Origin: Streptococcus constellatus
Lineage (GTDB): Bacteria; Bacillota; Bacilli; Lactobacillales; Streptococcaceae
Length of the DNA: 64,000 bases
Assembly: GCF_902167705.1 (NCBI RefSeq)
Contig: NZ_CABHMZ010000013.1
Coordinates: 34,323-98,322, forward strand
Reading direction: 5' to 3'
Part shown: one piece after another, positions 36,840 through 46,271 of the stretch
Numbering within the stretch: the first letter of the stretch is position 1
How the letters are laid out: every line of letters starts with the position of its first letter
Position numbers and translations under genes: made by a program
The notes under the pieces: model-generated
Database searches by the model: none
The model's input: the letters and a program-made list of their open reading frames with translations, nothing else
Told to the model about the DNA's origin: nothing

Positions 36840-37931
36840 ATGAGAGTTTTTGCAAGCCCTTCTCGCTATATTCAAGGTGAAGATGCTTTATTTGAAAATG
36901 CAAAACAGATTTTGAACTTAGGAAACCATCCAGTTTTGCTTTGTGATAACACTGTTTATCAAATTGTAGGAAAGAAGTTCCAATCCTATCTTACTCGTTA
37001 TGGGCTTCATGTATTGCATGTCAACTTTAATGGCGAAGCTTCAGACAATGAAATCAATCGAGTAGTTGCCTTAGCTGAAAAAGAAAGAGCAGATTTGGTA
37101 ATTGGGCTTGGTGGAGGAAAAACCATTGACAGCGCCAAGGCGATTGCTGATTTATTAGAAGTGTCTGTTGTCATTGCACCGACCATTGCTTCAACAGGTG
37201 TACCGACTTCAGCTCTTTCTGTAATGTATACTGAGGAAGGTGCATTTGAAAAATATATCTTCTACAGTAAGAATCCAGAGCTCGTTTTAGTAGATTCAAA
37301 AGTTATTGCACAGGCTCCGAGACGCTTGTTAGCTTCAGGAATCGCAGATGGCTTAGCAACATGGGTTGAAGCGCGAGCTGTTATGCAGTCAAATGGATTA
37401 ACAATGCTGGGACAAAGGCAGAGTCTAGCAGCTATTGCCATTGCCAAAAAATGCGAAGAAACTCTTTTTGCGGATGGTTTGCAGGCGCTGGCTGCTTGTG
37501 AGGCACAAGTGGTAACACCGGCTCTTGAACATATTATTGAAGCTAATACGCTTCTCAGTGGTGTTTGTTTTGAAAGCGGTGGTCTAGCTGCTGCTCATGC
37601 TGTGCACAACGGATTTACAGCACTAACTGGAGAGATTCATCATCTGACTCACGGTGAGAAAGTTGCTTATGGGACTCTAACGCAGCTTGTTCTTGAAAAT
37701 CGTCCAAAAGAGGAGTTGGAAAAATACATTCGTTTCTATCAGAAGATTGGCATGCCAACGACTTTGGCGGAAATGCATTTAGAAAATGCTATTTATGACG
37801 ACTTACTAAAAGTTGGAAAGAAAGCAACAATGGAAGGGGAAACGATTCATCAAATGCCTTTTAAAATTTCTGCTTCAGATGTTGCACAGGCTATTTTGGC
37901 TGTAGACCAATATGTAAGTGATTTAGAATAA
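36840..37931 (+). CDS. gldA: glycerol (hydroxyacetone) dehydrogenase
   Basis: 363-aa iron/zinc-type alcohol dehydrogenase. NAD-binding GLGGGKTIDSAKAI, metal ligands Asp in ASGIADGLATW and His residues in AAAHAVHNGF and HHLTHGEKVAYG. GldA reduces hydroxyacetone with NADH to 1,2-propanediol or oxidises glycerol. The start ATG 36840, not the one two codons upstream, has AGAAAGAGG in front. Last gene of the locus, followed by a terminator. Confidence 0.93.
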   Translation: MRVFASPSRYIQGEDALFENAKQILNLGNHPVLLCDNTVYQIVGKKFQSYLTRYGLHVLHVNFNGEASDNEINRVVALAEKERADLVIGLGGGKTIDSAKAIADLLEVSVVIAPTIASTGVPTSALSVMYTEEGAFEKYIFYSKNPELVLVDSKVIAQAPRRLLASGIADGLATWVEARAVMQSNGLTMLGQRQSLAAIAIAKKCEETLFADGLQALAACEAQVVTPALEHIIEANTLLSGVCFESGGLAAAHAVHNGFTALTGEIHHLTHGEKVAYGTLTQLVLENRPKEELEKYIRFYQKIGMPTTLAEMHLENAIYDDLLKVGKKATMEGETIHQMPFKISASDVAQAILAVDQYVSDLE

Positions 37932-37952
37932 AATGATTTTTACTATTAAATT

Positions 37953-37987
37953 AAAGAGATCTCTAATAAAAATTGAGGTCTCTTTTA
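37953..37987 (+). terminator. terminator of the GRE-fsa-gldA operon
   Basis: AAAGAGATCTC ... GAGGTCTCTTTT. Confidence 0.85.
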
Positions 37988-38005
37988 GTTTCAAAAACTT
38001 TTTAG

Positions 38006-38067
38006 TTGTAACTATTGACATTACAATAAAACGTGGTATACTATAGTTGTAATAAAAAAAGTTACAA
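38006..38067 (+). promoter_or_regulatory. ywnB-like promoter with two Rrf2 operators
   Basis: Operator 1 TTGTAAC-N7-ATTACAA (38006-38026) contains the -35 TTGACA (38015-38020); the -10 is TATACT (38037-38042). Operator 2 TTGTAAT-N7-GTTACAA (38047-38067) covers the expected start site. The third copy of the same pattern lies at the rrf2 promoter, 28154-28174. Confidence 0.8.
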
Positions 38068-38101
38068 CTAAAAATAACAAACAATTTCGGAGGAAATCAC
38101 T

Positions 38102-38731
38102 ATGAAAATCGCAGTCGTAGCAGCAAATGGAAAAGCAGGACAACTCATCGTTGAGGAAGCTGTAAAACGTGGACACGATGTAACAGCTATTGTTCGTTCT
38201 GAAAATAAAACACAAGCACAGCACCTACTTAAAAAGGGCTTGTTTGATTTGACAAAAGAAGATTTGGCGGGTTATGATGTGGTCGTTACAGCTTTTGGTG
38301 CTTGGACACCAGAAACGTTGCCGCTTCACAGCAAATCTATTGAGCATTTCAATGATTTGTTGGCGGGAACAAGTACGCGTTTCCTAGTTGTGGGTGGTGC
38401 TGGTAGTCTTTATGTTGACAAGGAAAAGAAAGTCCGCTTGGTAGATACAGCAGAATTTCCTGCAGAGTATAAACCACTTGCTAGTGCTCAAGCAGATGAA
38501 TTGGACTTGCTTCGTACAAAGAAAGATTTGAATTGGACCTTTGTCAGCCCAGCAGCAGAATTTATACCAGATGGTGCTCGTACGGGTGAATATATCTTAG
38601 CGGGCGATTTCTTTACAGTTAATGAAGCAGGAGAAAGTAAGATTTCTTATGCTGATTACGCTATTGCCTTTGTCGATGAAATCGAATCTGGAAAACATAT
38701 TCAAGAACGGATTTCAGTTTTAGGAAAATAG
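38102..38731 (+). CDS. NAD(P)-binding oxidoreductase, YwnB-like
   Basis: 209 aa atypical SDR with the nucleotide loop AVVAANGKAGQLIVEEAV at the N-terminus and a second conserved block RFLVVGGAGSLYVD. B. subtilis YwnB, neighbour of the Rrf2 protein YwnA, has this architecture; no substrate is known. GGAGGAAAT precedes the start. Strong promoter with two flanking operators implies tight repression and strong induction, probably by oxidative, nitrosative or electrophile stress (inference). Confidence 0.88.
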   Translation: MKIAVVAANGKAGQLIVEEAVKRGHDVTAIVRSENKTQAQHLLKKGLFDLTKEDLAGYDVVVTAFGAWTPETLPLHSKSIEHFNDLLAGTSTRFLVVGGAGSLYVDKEKKVRLVDTAEFPAEYKPLASAQADELDLLRTKKDLNWTFVSPAAEFIPDGARTGEYILAGDFFTVNEAGESKISYADYAIAFVDEIESGKHIQERISVLGK

Positions 38732-38769
38732 AGAGCGTAACCGTTCTGTACTTATTTGGGAGAACTGTA

Positions 38770-39624
38770 ATGGATTATCCATATAAAAGTCATATTTATT
38801 TAGCTGAAGTTGTACTCAATGTTCAAAGTCTTGAACGACAAACAACTTTTTATCATCAGATATTAGGTCTGGAAATTTTGCTCCAGACAGAACAAGAAGT
38901 CATTCTTGGTCGTGGCGAAAAAGCTTTAGTACACTTGAGGGAAGTTCAAGATAAAACGCCGATTCGTCAACTTTACGGTCTTTATCACATGGCGTTTCTC
39001 TTGCCTTCTCGTCAGGACTTAGCTGATATTCTAAAACATTTGCTCGAATATCAGATTCCTTTGGTAGGAGGAGCAGATCATGGTTACAGTGAAGCTATTT
39101 ATCTGGAAGATTTAGAAGGAAATGGCATCGAGCTTTATTGGGACAAGCCAGTGTCCGAGTGGGATATTCGTGAAGATGGTCGGATTATCGGAGTGACCGA
39201 AGAGCTGGATGCTCAAGCCATTTATGAACTGGGGCGGGAGCTAGAGCCTTTCACGATCGCTACAGGAACTCGCATGGGTCATATTCACCTGTCGGTGAAC
39301 AATAGCAGATCTGCTAGCCAATTTTATCAAGCAGTATTGGGCTTGTCTGAAAAATTTAGCCTTCCTTCAGCTAGTTGGCTTGCTTCTGGAGATTATCATC
39401 ACCATTTGGCCGTTAATGAATGGGGAGGACCTCATTTAGAACAGCGTCAACCTGACCAGCTGGGTCTGGCCTATTTTACCGCAGAAGTAACTGATAAGGA
39501 GCAATTGATTGCTATCCATGAACAAGCTCAAGCAAAGGGCGGAAGAAGTGAATGGTTGTCTTCGTCAGAACTCCTTGTTACCGACCAAAATGGGATTGCT
39601 TTTTTGGTGCGCAAGGTTAAGTAG
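38770..39624 (+). CDS. two-domain VOC (glyoxalase/dioxygenase) protein
   Basis: 284 aa with two vicinal-oxygen-chelate domains. The first (residues 8-120) contains HIYLAEVVLNVQSLERQTTFYHQ and the metal-binding ends of the fold (YHMAFLLP, LEDLEGNGIELYWD). The second (about 170-280) starts MGHIHLSVNNSRSASQFYQ. It resembles CatE-type catechol-2,3-dioxygenases of Firmicutes. Cognate substrate unknown. It follows the YwnB-like gene by 38 nt and precedes a PNPOx-like gene by 10 nt, so the three probably form one stress operon. Confidence 0.88.
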   Translation: MDYPYKSHIYLAEVVLNVQSLERQTTFYHQILGLEILLQTEQEVILGRGEKALVHLREVQDKTPIRQLYGLYHMAFLLPSRQDLADILKHLLEYQIPLVGGADHGYSEAIYLEDLEGNGIELYWDKPVSEWDIREDGRIIGVTEELDAQAIYELGRELEPFTIATGTRMGHIHLSVNNSRSASQFYQAVLGLSEKFSLPSASWLASGDYHHHLAVNEWGGPHLEQRQPDQLGLAYFTAEVTDKEQLIAIHEQAQAKGGRSEWLSSSELLVTDQNGIAFLVRKVK

Positions 39625-39634
39625 GAGGAATATA

Positions 39635-40066
39635 ATGGATTACCTTAAAACTTTGGTTCAAGAGATTCACTCGGTTGTAGTGGCAACAGTTGATGAGGCA
39701 GGAAATCCTCATACTTCTGTTATGGATATGATGCTTGAAGATGGACAGACTGTTTATTTCTTGACAGCCTCCTTTAAGTCATTGTTTAAACGTTTGAAAG
39801 ATGATGGACGTGTGTCGGTGACTGGTATGACACAGGGGAATGGGACCATGGAGCGCAAGTCCATTACTTTGACAGGCCAGGTAGAGCATATAGGCAAAGA
39901 AAAGCTGGAGGAACTTCTTGCAGCGAATCCCTATATGTATGACATTTATCCAACAGAAGAAGGGCGTTCCTTTCTAGAAGTATTTCGTTTTAAGCATGCA
40001 AGGGGAGAATTTTATGATTTAACTCAACTTCCTCCTTTTCAAGATAATTTTGAAATTAAACTGTAA
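39635..40066 (+). CDS. pyridoxamine 5'-phosphate oxidase-like flavin protein
   Basis: 143-aa split-barrel flavoprotein (PNPOx-like fold), MDYLKTLVQEIHSVVVATVDEAG at the N-terminus. The typical strand patterns VYFLTASFKSLFKRLKDDGRV and ITLTGQVEHIG follow. Such small proteins bind FMN or F420-like cofactors; here FMN is likely. Start ATG 39635 has GTAGGAGGA upstream. Probably the last gene of the Rrf2-controlled operon, followed by a hairpin at 40152. Confidence 0.85.
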   Translation: MDYLKTLVQEIHSVVVATVDEAGNPHTSVMDMMLEDGQTVYFLTASFKSLFKRLKDDGRVSVTGMTQGNGTMERKSITLTGQVEHIGKEKLEELLAANPYMYDIYPTEEGRSFLEVFRFKHARGEFYDLTQLPPFQDNFEIKL

Positions 40067-40151
40067 AAGAAAAAGCACAGCAATCCTGTCTATCATTTTA
40101 AGAGAGGCAAGATTGATGTGTTTCTTTTATTTTTTAATGTCTATTTGACAG

Positions 40152-40180
40152 CGAGCGGTTTGAGAAGAGCCGCTCGTTTT
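40152..40180 (+). terminator. hairpin between the PNPOx-like gene and lysS
   Basis: CGAGCGG (40152-40158) pairs with CCGCTCG (40170-40176) followed by TTTTGTC on the plus strand. It lies between converging genes and may serve both. Confidence 0.65.
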
Positions 40181-40186
40181 GTCGAT

Positions 40187-41731
<1,545 letters not shown>

Positions 41732-41746
41732 CTATAAATAAAGAAA

Positions 41747-41773
41747 AACCGTGATTTTATACGCTCACGGTTT
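41747..41773 (-). terminator. terminator after the histidine phosphatase gene
   Basis: On the minus strand AAACCGTGA pairs with TCACGGTTT followed by TTC; it overlaps the last codons of the gene. Confidence 0.8.
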
Positions 41774-42398
41774 CAATTGTTTCTAAGTGGTCAACATTAT
41801 TCCAATCAAGAAGTGTAAAATGCTCAAAATCTTGTGTTTCAAGAATGGTGACACTTCCATTTGTAAGACCGCCCTGCTGACGAAGTTGAGCAAAGTCATA
41901 ACCTAATAATAAACGTAAAGAAGCAGTTAAATTCGCTCCATGACCAACAAAAAGAAGATTTTCATAAGAATGTCCTTTTTGTGATTTGATAAAGTTAATC
42001 GTTCGGTTTGTCGTGTGATAAACCGACTCCGCGCCAAAAATAGAATTGTTAAATTTCGCCAGATTGTGACGGAAAGCTTGCATCTGCTGAGGGTAGATAG
42101 CAGTAATCGTAGCAATTTTCTGTCCTTCTAGGGAGCCGAGTTGCCATTCACGTAACTCGGCATGCGGTTCAACGACTTGTGAAAAATGATTTTCACTATT
42201 GATAATCTGTGCAGACGCCATTGCGCGTGGTAAATCGCTTGAAAAAATTTTGTCAAATTTGATATGAGACATGTGTTTTCCAAGTAAGTGCAATTCTTCG
42301 ATAGAAGTCTCAAGCAGCGGTGAATCACCATTGGCTCCTTGAAAGCGTCCTTCTAAATTCCATTGAGTTTTTCCGTGTCGAACGAAGTAGAGTTTCAT
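41757..42398 (-). CDS. histidine phosphatase (phosphoglycerate-mutase-like)
   Basis: 213 aa. The N-terminal LYFVRHGKTQWNLEGRFQG is the phosphohistidine motif, and LLFVGHGANLTASLRLL has the second catalytic His. The branch is the small-substrate phosphatase group often annotated GpmB; no true mutase activity should be assumed. Second in line behind ybaK on the minus strand, spaced by 12 nt with GAAAGGAA before the ATG. Co-transcribed with ybaK and the DUF368 gene. Confidence 0.9.
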   Translation of the reverse strand: MKLYFVRHGKTQWNLEGRFQGANGDSPLLETSIEELHLLGKHMSHIKFDKIFSSDLPRAMASAQIINSENHFSQVVEPHAELREWQLGSLEGQKIATITAIYPQQMQAFRHNLAKFNNSIFGAESVYHTTNRTINFIKSQKGHSYENLLFVGHGANLTASLRLLLGYDFAQLRQQGGLTNGSVTILETQDFEHFTLLDWNNVDHLETIETVSV

Positions 42399-42410
42399 AC
42401 AAGTTCCTTT

Positions 42411-42893
42411 CTATTGTGAATCCTCTTTTATATCTGCAAAGGTCGCCTTGACAAAATCAGCTAAATCCTTTGCGCTTATTTCAATACTGTGTCCTAATTC
42501 TCCAGCTGAGACGATAATAGTCTTGCGTGTTAAAGCTGAATTGTCAATATAAATAGGAAAGTGGTGCTTTTGACGAATACCGACGGGATTATTTGCACCA
42601 TGAATATAACCAGTCGTTTTTTCCAAATCCTTCTGCGGAATCATGCTGACTTTTTTGTTACCAGATATTTTTGCCAATTTCTTTTCTGCAAGATGTTCTG
42701 TTATAGGCAAAATCCCAATAATCATTCCAGTTTTATCGCCTGTTAGGGCTAATGTTTTATAAATCTGTGAGCGTTCTATTCCTTCGGGCAATTGTCCTTC
42801 TAAAGCATTGATTTGAAGTCCCCTGTGGCTGACCTTAGCTTTCGTCAAGATCTGTTCGACTAAGGTTTTCTTGATTTTTGCTTTTTTAGCCAT
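42411..42893 (-). CDS. ybaK: Cys-tRNA(Pro)/Cys-tRNA(Cys) deacylase YbaK
   Basis: 160 aa trans-editing protein clearing misacylated Cys-tRNA(Pro). The YbaK core contains KVSMIPQKDLEKTTGYIHGANNPVG, with the essential Lys, and GELGHSIEISAKDL. Begins MAKKAKIKKTLVEQIL. GGAGG precedes the ATG. Its start codon overlaps the stop of the upstream DUF368 gene by 1 nt, so translation is coupled. Confidence 0.93.
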   Translation of the reverse strand: MAKKAKIKKTLVEQILTKAKVSHRGLQINALEGQLPEGIERSQIYKTLALTGDKTGMIIGILPITEHLAEKKLAKISGNKKVSMIPQKDLEKTTGYIHGANNPVGIRQKHHFPIYIDNSALTRKTIIVSAGELGHSIEISAKDLADFVKATFADIKEDSQ

Positions 42894-43735
42894 TATTTAT
42901 ACTTTTCCTCCAATTGACTCATCCAAGCGCCCAGCCAAGTTCCTAAACCAAAGAAGAACGCAGCAGTAACAAAAGTGATGATAGAAGTATTAGCATAATG
43001 AATACTTTCGCTATTTCCAGGGTTTGGTACCAAGATGAGAACAGTGCTAGACAAGACAATACCAATGATAAAATGGTACACTCGAGAATGATAATTTTCC
43101 AAAGCATAATTCATGGATTTTGAAAAAATCACCAGTGCGAGGAGACCACCAATTCCGATTGGTAAAAAAGTCCCTAAAATATCTAAAGATTTAAAACCAG
43201 TTAGCATCGGAGAATACAGCCCCAAAATTAAGAGCAAATTTGAAGGACTTAAACCTGGAACGAGAATTCCTAGTGCAATTAAAGCACCAGCCAAAATAAA
43301 AGTCAAGAAATTTACAGGTAACGTTCCAACGAAACTATTGAGGAAATACAAGCAAATCCCAGAGATGAAAAAAGTGGCTACGAACCAAATGACATCGGTT
43401 TGGTCGCGGTCAGATTCTCTAGTAGATTCCTTTAGTAAACTTGGGATCGTACCAATAATCGCTCCTGCAAATCCCCATAAAACAATGATTTTATAATGCT
43501 CTAATAAATATTCAACCGGTAGGGAAAATAGTGCAATTCCTAAAACCATTCCAATGCCAACGGGTAAAAAATAAAGCACATTTTCTCGAAAATTTTCCTT
43601 TATGTGCGCTAGAAAATAAATCATCCGCTCATAAATCCCCAAAATAGCGGCTAGAACTCCACCAGATACTCCGGGGAGAATAAATCCGAGCGCGATAACA
43701 GCGCCTTTAAAAATTCTTATCAACCAAGAAATCAT
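42893..43735 (-). CDS. DUF368 undecaprenyl-phosphate transporter
   Basis: 280 aa, about eight membrane segments. The two inverted-repeat signature loops are LPGVSGGVLAAILGIY and VPGLSPSNLLLILGLY. DUF368 proteins (PopT in S. aureus) were recently shown to recycle undecaprenyl phosphate across the membrane, alongside DedA proteins. GGGAG precedes the ATG. Operon with ybaK and the histidine phosphatase downstream. Pairs logically with the wall enzymes nearby (FtsW, lysozyme), but no regulatory link was seen. Confidence 0.9.
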   Translation of the reverse strand: MISWLIRIFKGAVIALGFILPGVSGGVLAAILGIYERMIYFLAHIKENFRENVLYFLPVGIGMVLGIALFSLPVEYLLEHYKIIVLWGFAGAIIGTIPSLLKESTRESDRDQTDVIWFVATFFISGICLYFLNSFVGTLPVNFLTFILAGALIALGILVPGLSPSNLLLILGLYSPMLTGFKSLDILGTFLPIGIGGLLALVIFSKSMNYALENYHSRVYHFIIGIVLSSTVLILVPNPGNSESIHYANTSIITFVTAAFFFGLGTWLGAWMSQLEEKYK

Positions 43736-43818
43736 TCATTACTCCCTAAACTTTTCTTTGTTAGTCATTATAACATATTTAGTAACAAGAAAGTAGTGCT
43801 AACTGGACGAGAAGAACA

Positions 43819-43859
43819 GAAAAACTCTGTAAAGTTTTCGCTGAAAACCATTACAGAGT
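43819..43859 (-). terminator. terminator after the GH25 lysozyme gene
   Basis: On the minus strand ACTCTGTAA pairs with TTACAGAGT followed by TTTTCTG just after the stop codon. Confidence 0.85.
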
Positions 43860-43861
43860 CA

Positions 43862-44701
43862 TTATTTTCCCTTACCAAATAATTTTTCAAACGTTTTTGT
43901 CTGATTTTTTAAAGGAGACAGCTGATTGAGATCGACATCATGTGCAAAACCGCTAATTGATCCTTGTGAGGTGTATTGATGTAAATCGTATTTTAAGTCG
44001 GTCTTGGGAGCGGCATTGTAATAACCATCATTGTGACCATAAGTTGGAATCCAAATAGCTGTGAATTTCTTGGTTGAAATACTGTGTTCCTCAAGGAAAT
44101 AGGTGCCGACATAAATTCCAATATTCTTAGCACCTAATGATGCTAACTTAGCACGAAAAGCTTCAACGCCAGCATTCATGTCCTCCATAGTCTTTTCTTC
44201 GACGTCCAGCCAGTAGTAAGTTGGTTTGTACTTTGAAGCAGCCTTATAAAAACTTTCAGCCGCTTTTTGCATTTCCTTCTTGCTATTACCAGCTACATAA
44301 GCGTAGACAGCAACAGGAATGTTTCGTTTTTGAAATTCTTCGATATGTCGTTGATAGGACTTGTCAATCCCATTTAGATGTGTAGCAGCATTTTCTTTTT
44401 TTGCTTGTGCTCCGCTATGCACGCGTATAATGGCGCCAGAGATATTTTTTGCTAATTGATCATAATTGATATCACTTGGTAATTGCCAGCCTGATAAGTC
44501 AATAATCGGTTTGTAGGCCTTATCTTCCTCGTTAGAATCAGAAACATCGCTCTGTTTAGCAGTGATCGTTGATGATTGCTCAATGGCAGCCTTTTGCTGT
44601 TTAGTTTCCTTGCTTTCTGAATAATGCTTCGCTCCTAAAATAATCACAATGAAGCTTACAAAGAAGACAAGGACAACAAGCGGTTTAATCCTCTTTCTCA
44701 T
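43862..44701 (-). CDS. membrane-anchored GH25 lysozyme
   Basis: 279 aa: basic N-terminus and one membrane segment (residues 7-24), a short Ser/Lys-rich linker, then a GH25 muramidase domain. The domain starts PIIDLSGWQLPSDINY and has the acidic DxE (YYWLDVEEKTMED) and the typical YVGTYFLEEH and HQYTSQGSISGF segments. It hydrolyses N-acetylmuramic acid linkages in the wall. No signal-peptidase site is obvious, so it probably stays anchored outside the membrane. Second GH25 protein in the window beside the large one at 52831. Confidence 0.9.
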   Translation of the reverse strand: MRKRIKPLVVLVFFVSFIVIILGAKHYSESKETKQQKAAIEQSSTITAKQSDVSDSNEEDKAYKPIIDLSGWQLPSDINYDQLAKNISGAIIRVHSGAQAKKENAATHLNGIDKSYQRHIEEFQKRNIPVAVYAYVAGNSKKEMQKAAESFYKAASKYKPTYYWLDVEEKTMEDMNAGVEAFRAKLASLGAKNIGIYVGTYFLEEHSISTKKFTAIWIPTYGHNDGYYNAAPKTDLKYDLHQYTSQGSISGFAHDVDLNQLSPLKNQTKTFEKLFGKGK

Positions 44702-44958
44702 ATAAATTTATTTTAACGTAAAGTCAGATAAAAAGCAAAATAAACTAGTAGAAAATAAGTATTTGTCATCAAATTGAAATATTAAAGAAAGCGGTTTATT
44801 GAACACAATCAAACGATGTGTGTATAAATACTTTTTCAGGCTCAAAATGTAGCAGCAAACTTCATAGCCTTATCCTCTTTTTAGTTAAAGTTTAGCCTAG
44901 ATAACAAAAGGATTTCAAAAATGCCGTTCGTTAAATACTTTTATTTTACCCTGAAAAG

Positions 44959-44967
44959 TGGTATAAT
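44959..44967 (+). promoter_or_regulatory. extended -10 promoter of ftsW
   Basis: TGG-TATAAT (-10 at 44962-44967). The remaining region between the lysozyme gene and ftsW (44702-44958) shows no gene or RNA motif that I can recognise. Confidence 0.6.
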
Positions 44968-45000
44968 GTTCGGTGAAAATTTGAAAATAATAGGTGAACT

Positions 45001-46233
45001 ATGAAAATTGATAAACGCCACCTACTGAATTATTCCATTTTGATTCCTTATTTGATTTTATCTATTTTGGGATTGATAGTTGTTTATTCGACATCAAGTG
45101 CCACTTTAGTACAGGTAGGAGCAAATTCGCTCAGATCTGTTTTAAGTCAAGGAGGTTTCTGGATAATCAGTTTACTTGCCATTGCTTTAATTTATAAAAT
45201 AAAGTTAGATTTCTTAAAAGACAATCGACTGATTGTTATTGTTATTTTTGTGGAAATCTTGCTTTTAATTTTATCGCGTGTCATTGGTACGCGAATCAAT
45301 GGAGCTCATGGTTGGCTATATATTGGTCCTGTTAGTCTCCAGCCAGCTGAATATTTAAAAATCATTCTGGTCTGGTTTTTAGCGCTGCGGTTTTCTCATC
45401 AGCAAGATGAAATCGCAACTTATGACTATCAGGCTTTGACACGAAATCAACTGATTCCGCGTGCATTGAACGACTGGCGTATTCTTGTTATCGTGTTAAT
45501 TGGAATCGTAGCGGTATTGCCCGATTTAGGAAATGCAACCATTCTTTTGCTGACGACCTTAATCATGGTAACGGTTAGTGGGATTGGTTATCGTTGGTTT
45601 TCAACTCTTCTTGGGATATTGGTTACTCTTTCCACAGTTGTTTTAACAAGCATTTGGCTGATTGGTGTGGAAAAAGTTGCTAAGGTTCCTGTTTTTGGCT
45701 ATGTGGCAAAACGATTCAGTGCCTTTTTTAATCCATTTAAGGATTTGTCCGGCGCAGGTCACCAGTTGGCCAATTCCTATTATGCCATGAGCAATGGTGG
45801 TTGGTTTGGTTTAGGATTAGGAAACTCTATCGAAAAACGTGGTTATTTACCAGAAGCACAGACAGACTTCGTCTTTTCCATTGTCATTGAGGAATTTGGC
45901 TTTATCGGTGCCAGCTTGATTTTAGCTCTCTTGTTTTTCCTTATTCTGCGGATTATCCTTGTAGGGATTCGAGCGAAAGATCCGTTCAATTCCATGATGG
46001 CTCTGGGCGTTGGTGGAATGCTGCTGACACAAACGTTTATCAATATTGGAGGAATTTCAGGTTTGATCCCTTCAACTGGTGTCACTTTCCCGTTCTTGTC
46101 ACAAGGTGGAAATAGTTTGTTGGTATTATCCGTAGCAATTGCTTTTGTATTAAACATTGATGCCAATGAAAAACGAGAAAGTTTATACAGAGAAATAGAA
46201 GAAACCAATTATGGTTTCAGAGTTATTCGCTAA
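45001..46233 (+). CDS. ftsW: cell-division peptidoglycan polymerase FtsW
   Basis: 410-aa SEDS glycosyltransferase with about ten membrane segments that polymerises septal peptidoglycan with its partner PBP. Conserved motifs: VLPDLGNATILLLTTL (catalytic Asp), the large extracellular loop GHQLANSYYAMSNGGWFGLG, and the C-terminal PSTGVTFPFLSQGGNSLL. The C-terminus is short. ppc follows after 38 nt on the same strand, as in other streptococci. Confidence 0.95.
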   Translation: MKIDKRHLLNYSILIPYLILSILGLIVVYSTSSATLVQVGANSLRSVLSQGGFWIISLLAIALIYKIKLDFLKDNRLIVIVIFVEILLLILSRVIGTRINGAHGWLYIGPVSLQPAEYLKIILVWFLALRFSHQQDEIATYDYQALTRNQLIPRALNDWRILVIVLIGIVAVLPDLGNATILLLTTLIMVTVSGIGYRWFSTLLGILVTLSTVVLTSIWLIGVEKVAKVPVFGYVAKRFSAFFNPFKDLSGAGHQLANSYYAMSNGGWFGLGLGNSIEKRGYLPEAQTDFVFSIVIEEFGFIGASLILALLFFLILRIILVGIRAKDPFNSMMALGVGGMLLTQTFINIGGISGLIPSTGVTFPFLSQGGNSLLVLSVAIAFVLNIDANEKRESLYREIEETNYGFRVIR

Positions 46234-46271
46234 CGTTAGATTGAGCAAAAGCTTATTGAAAGGTGTAGAAT

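Noticed and set aside
38007..38034. TGTAAC ... CGT near the ywnB-like promoter as an ECF target
   Set aside because: Spacing is 19 nt rather than 16-17, and the bases belong to the Rrf2-type operator and a good sigma-A promoter.
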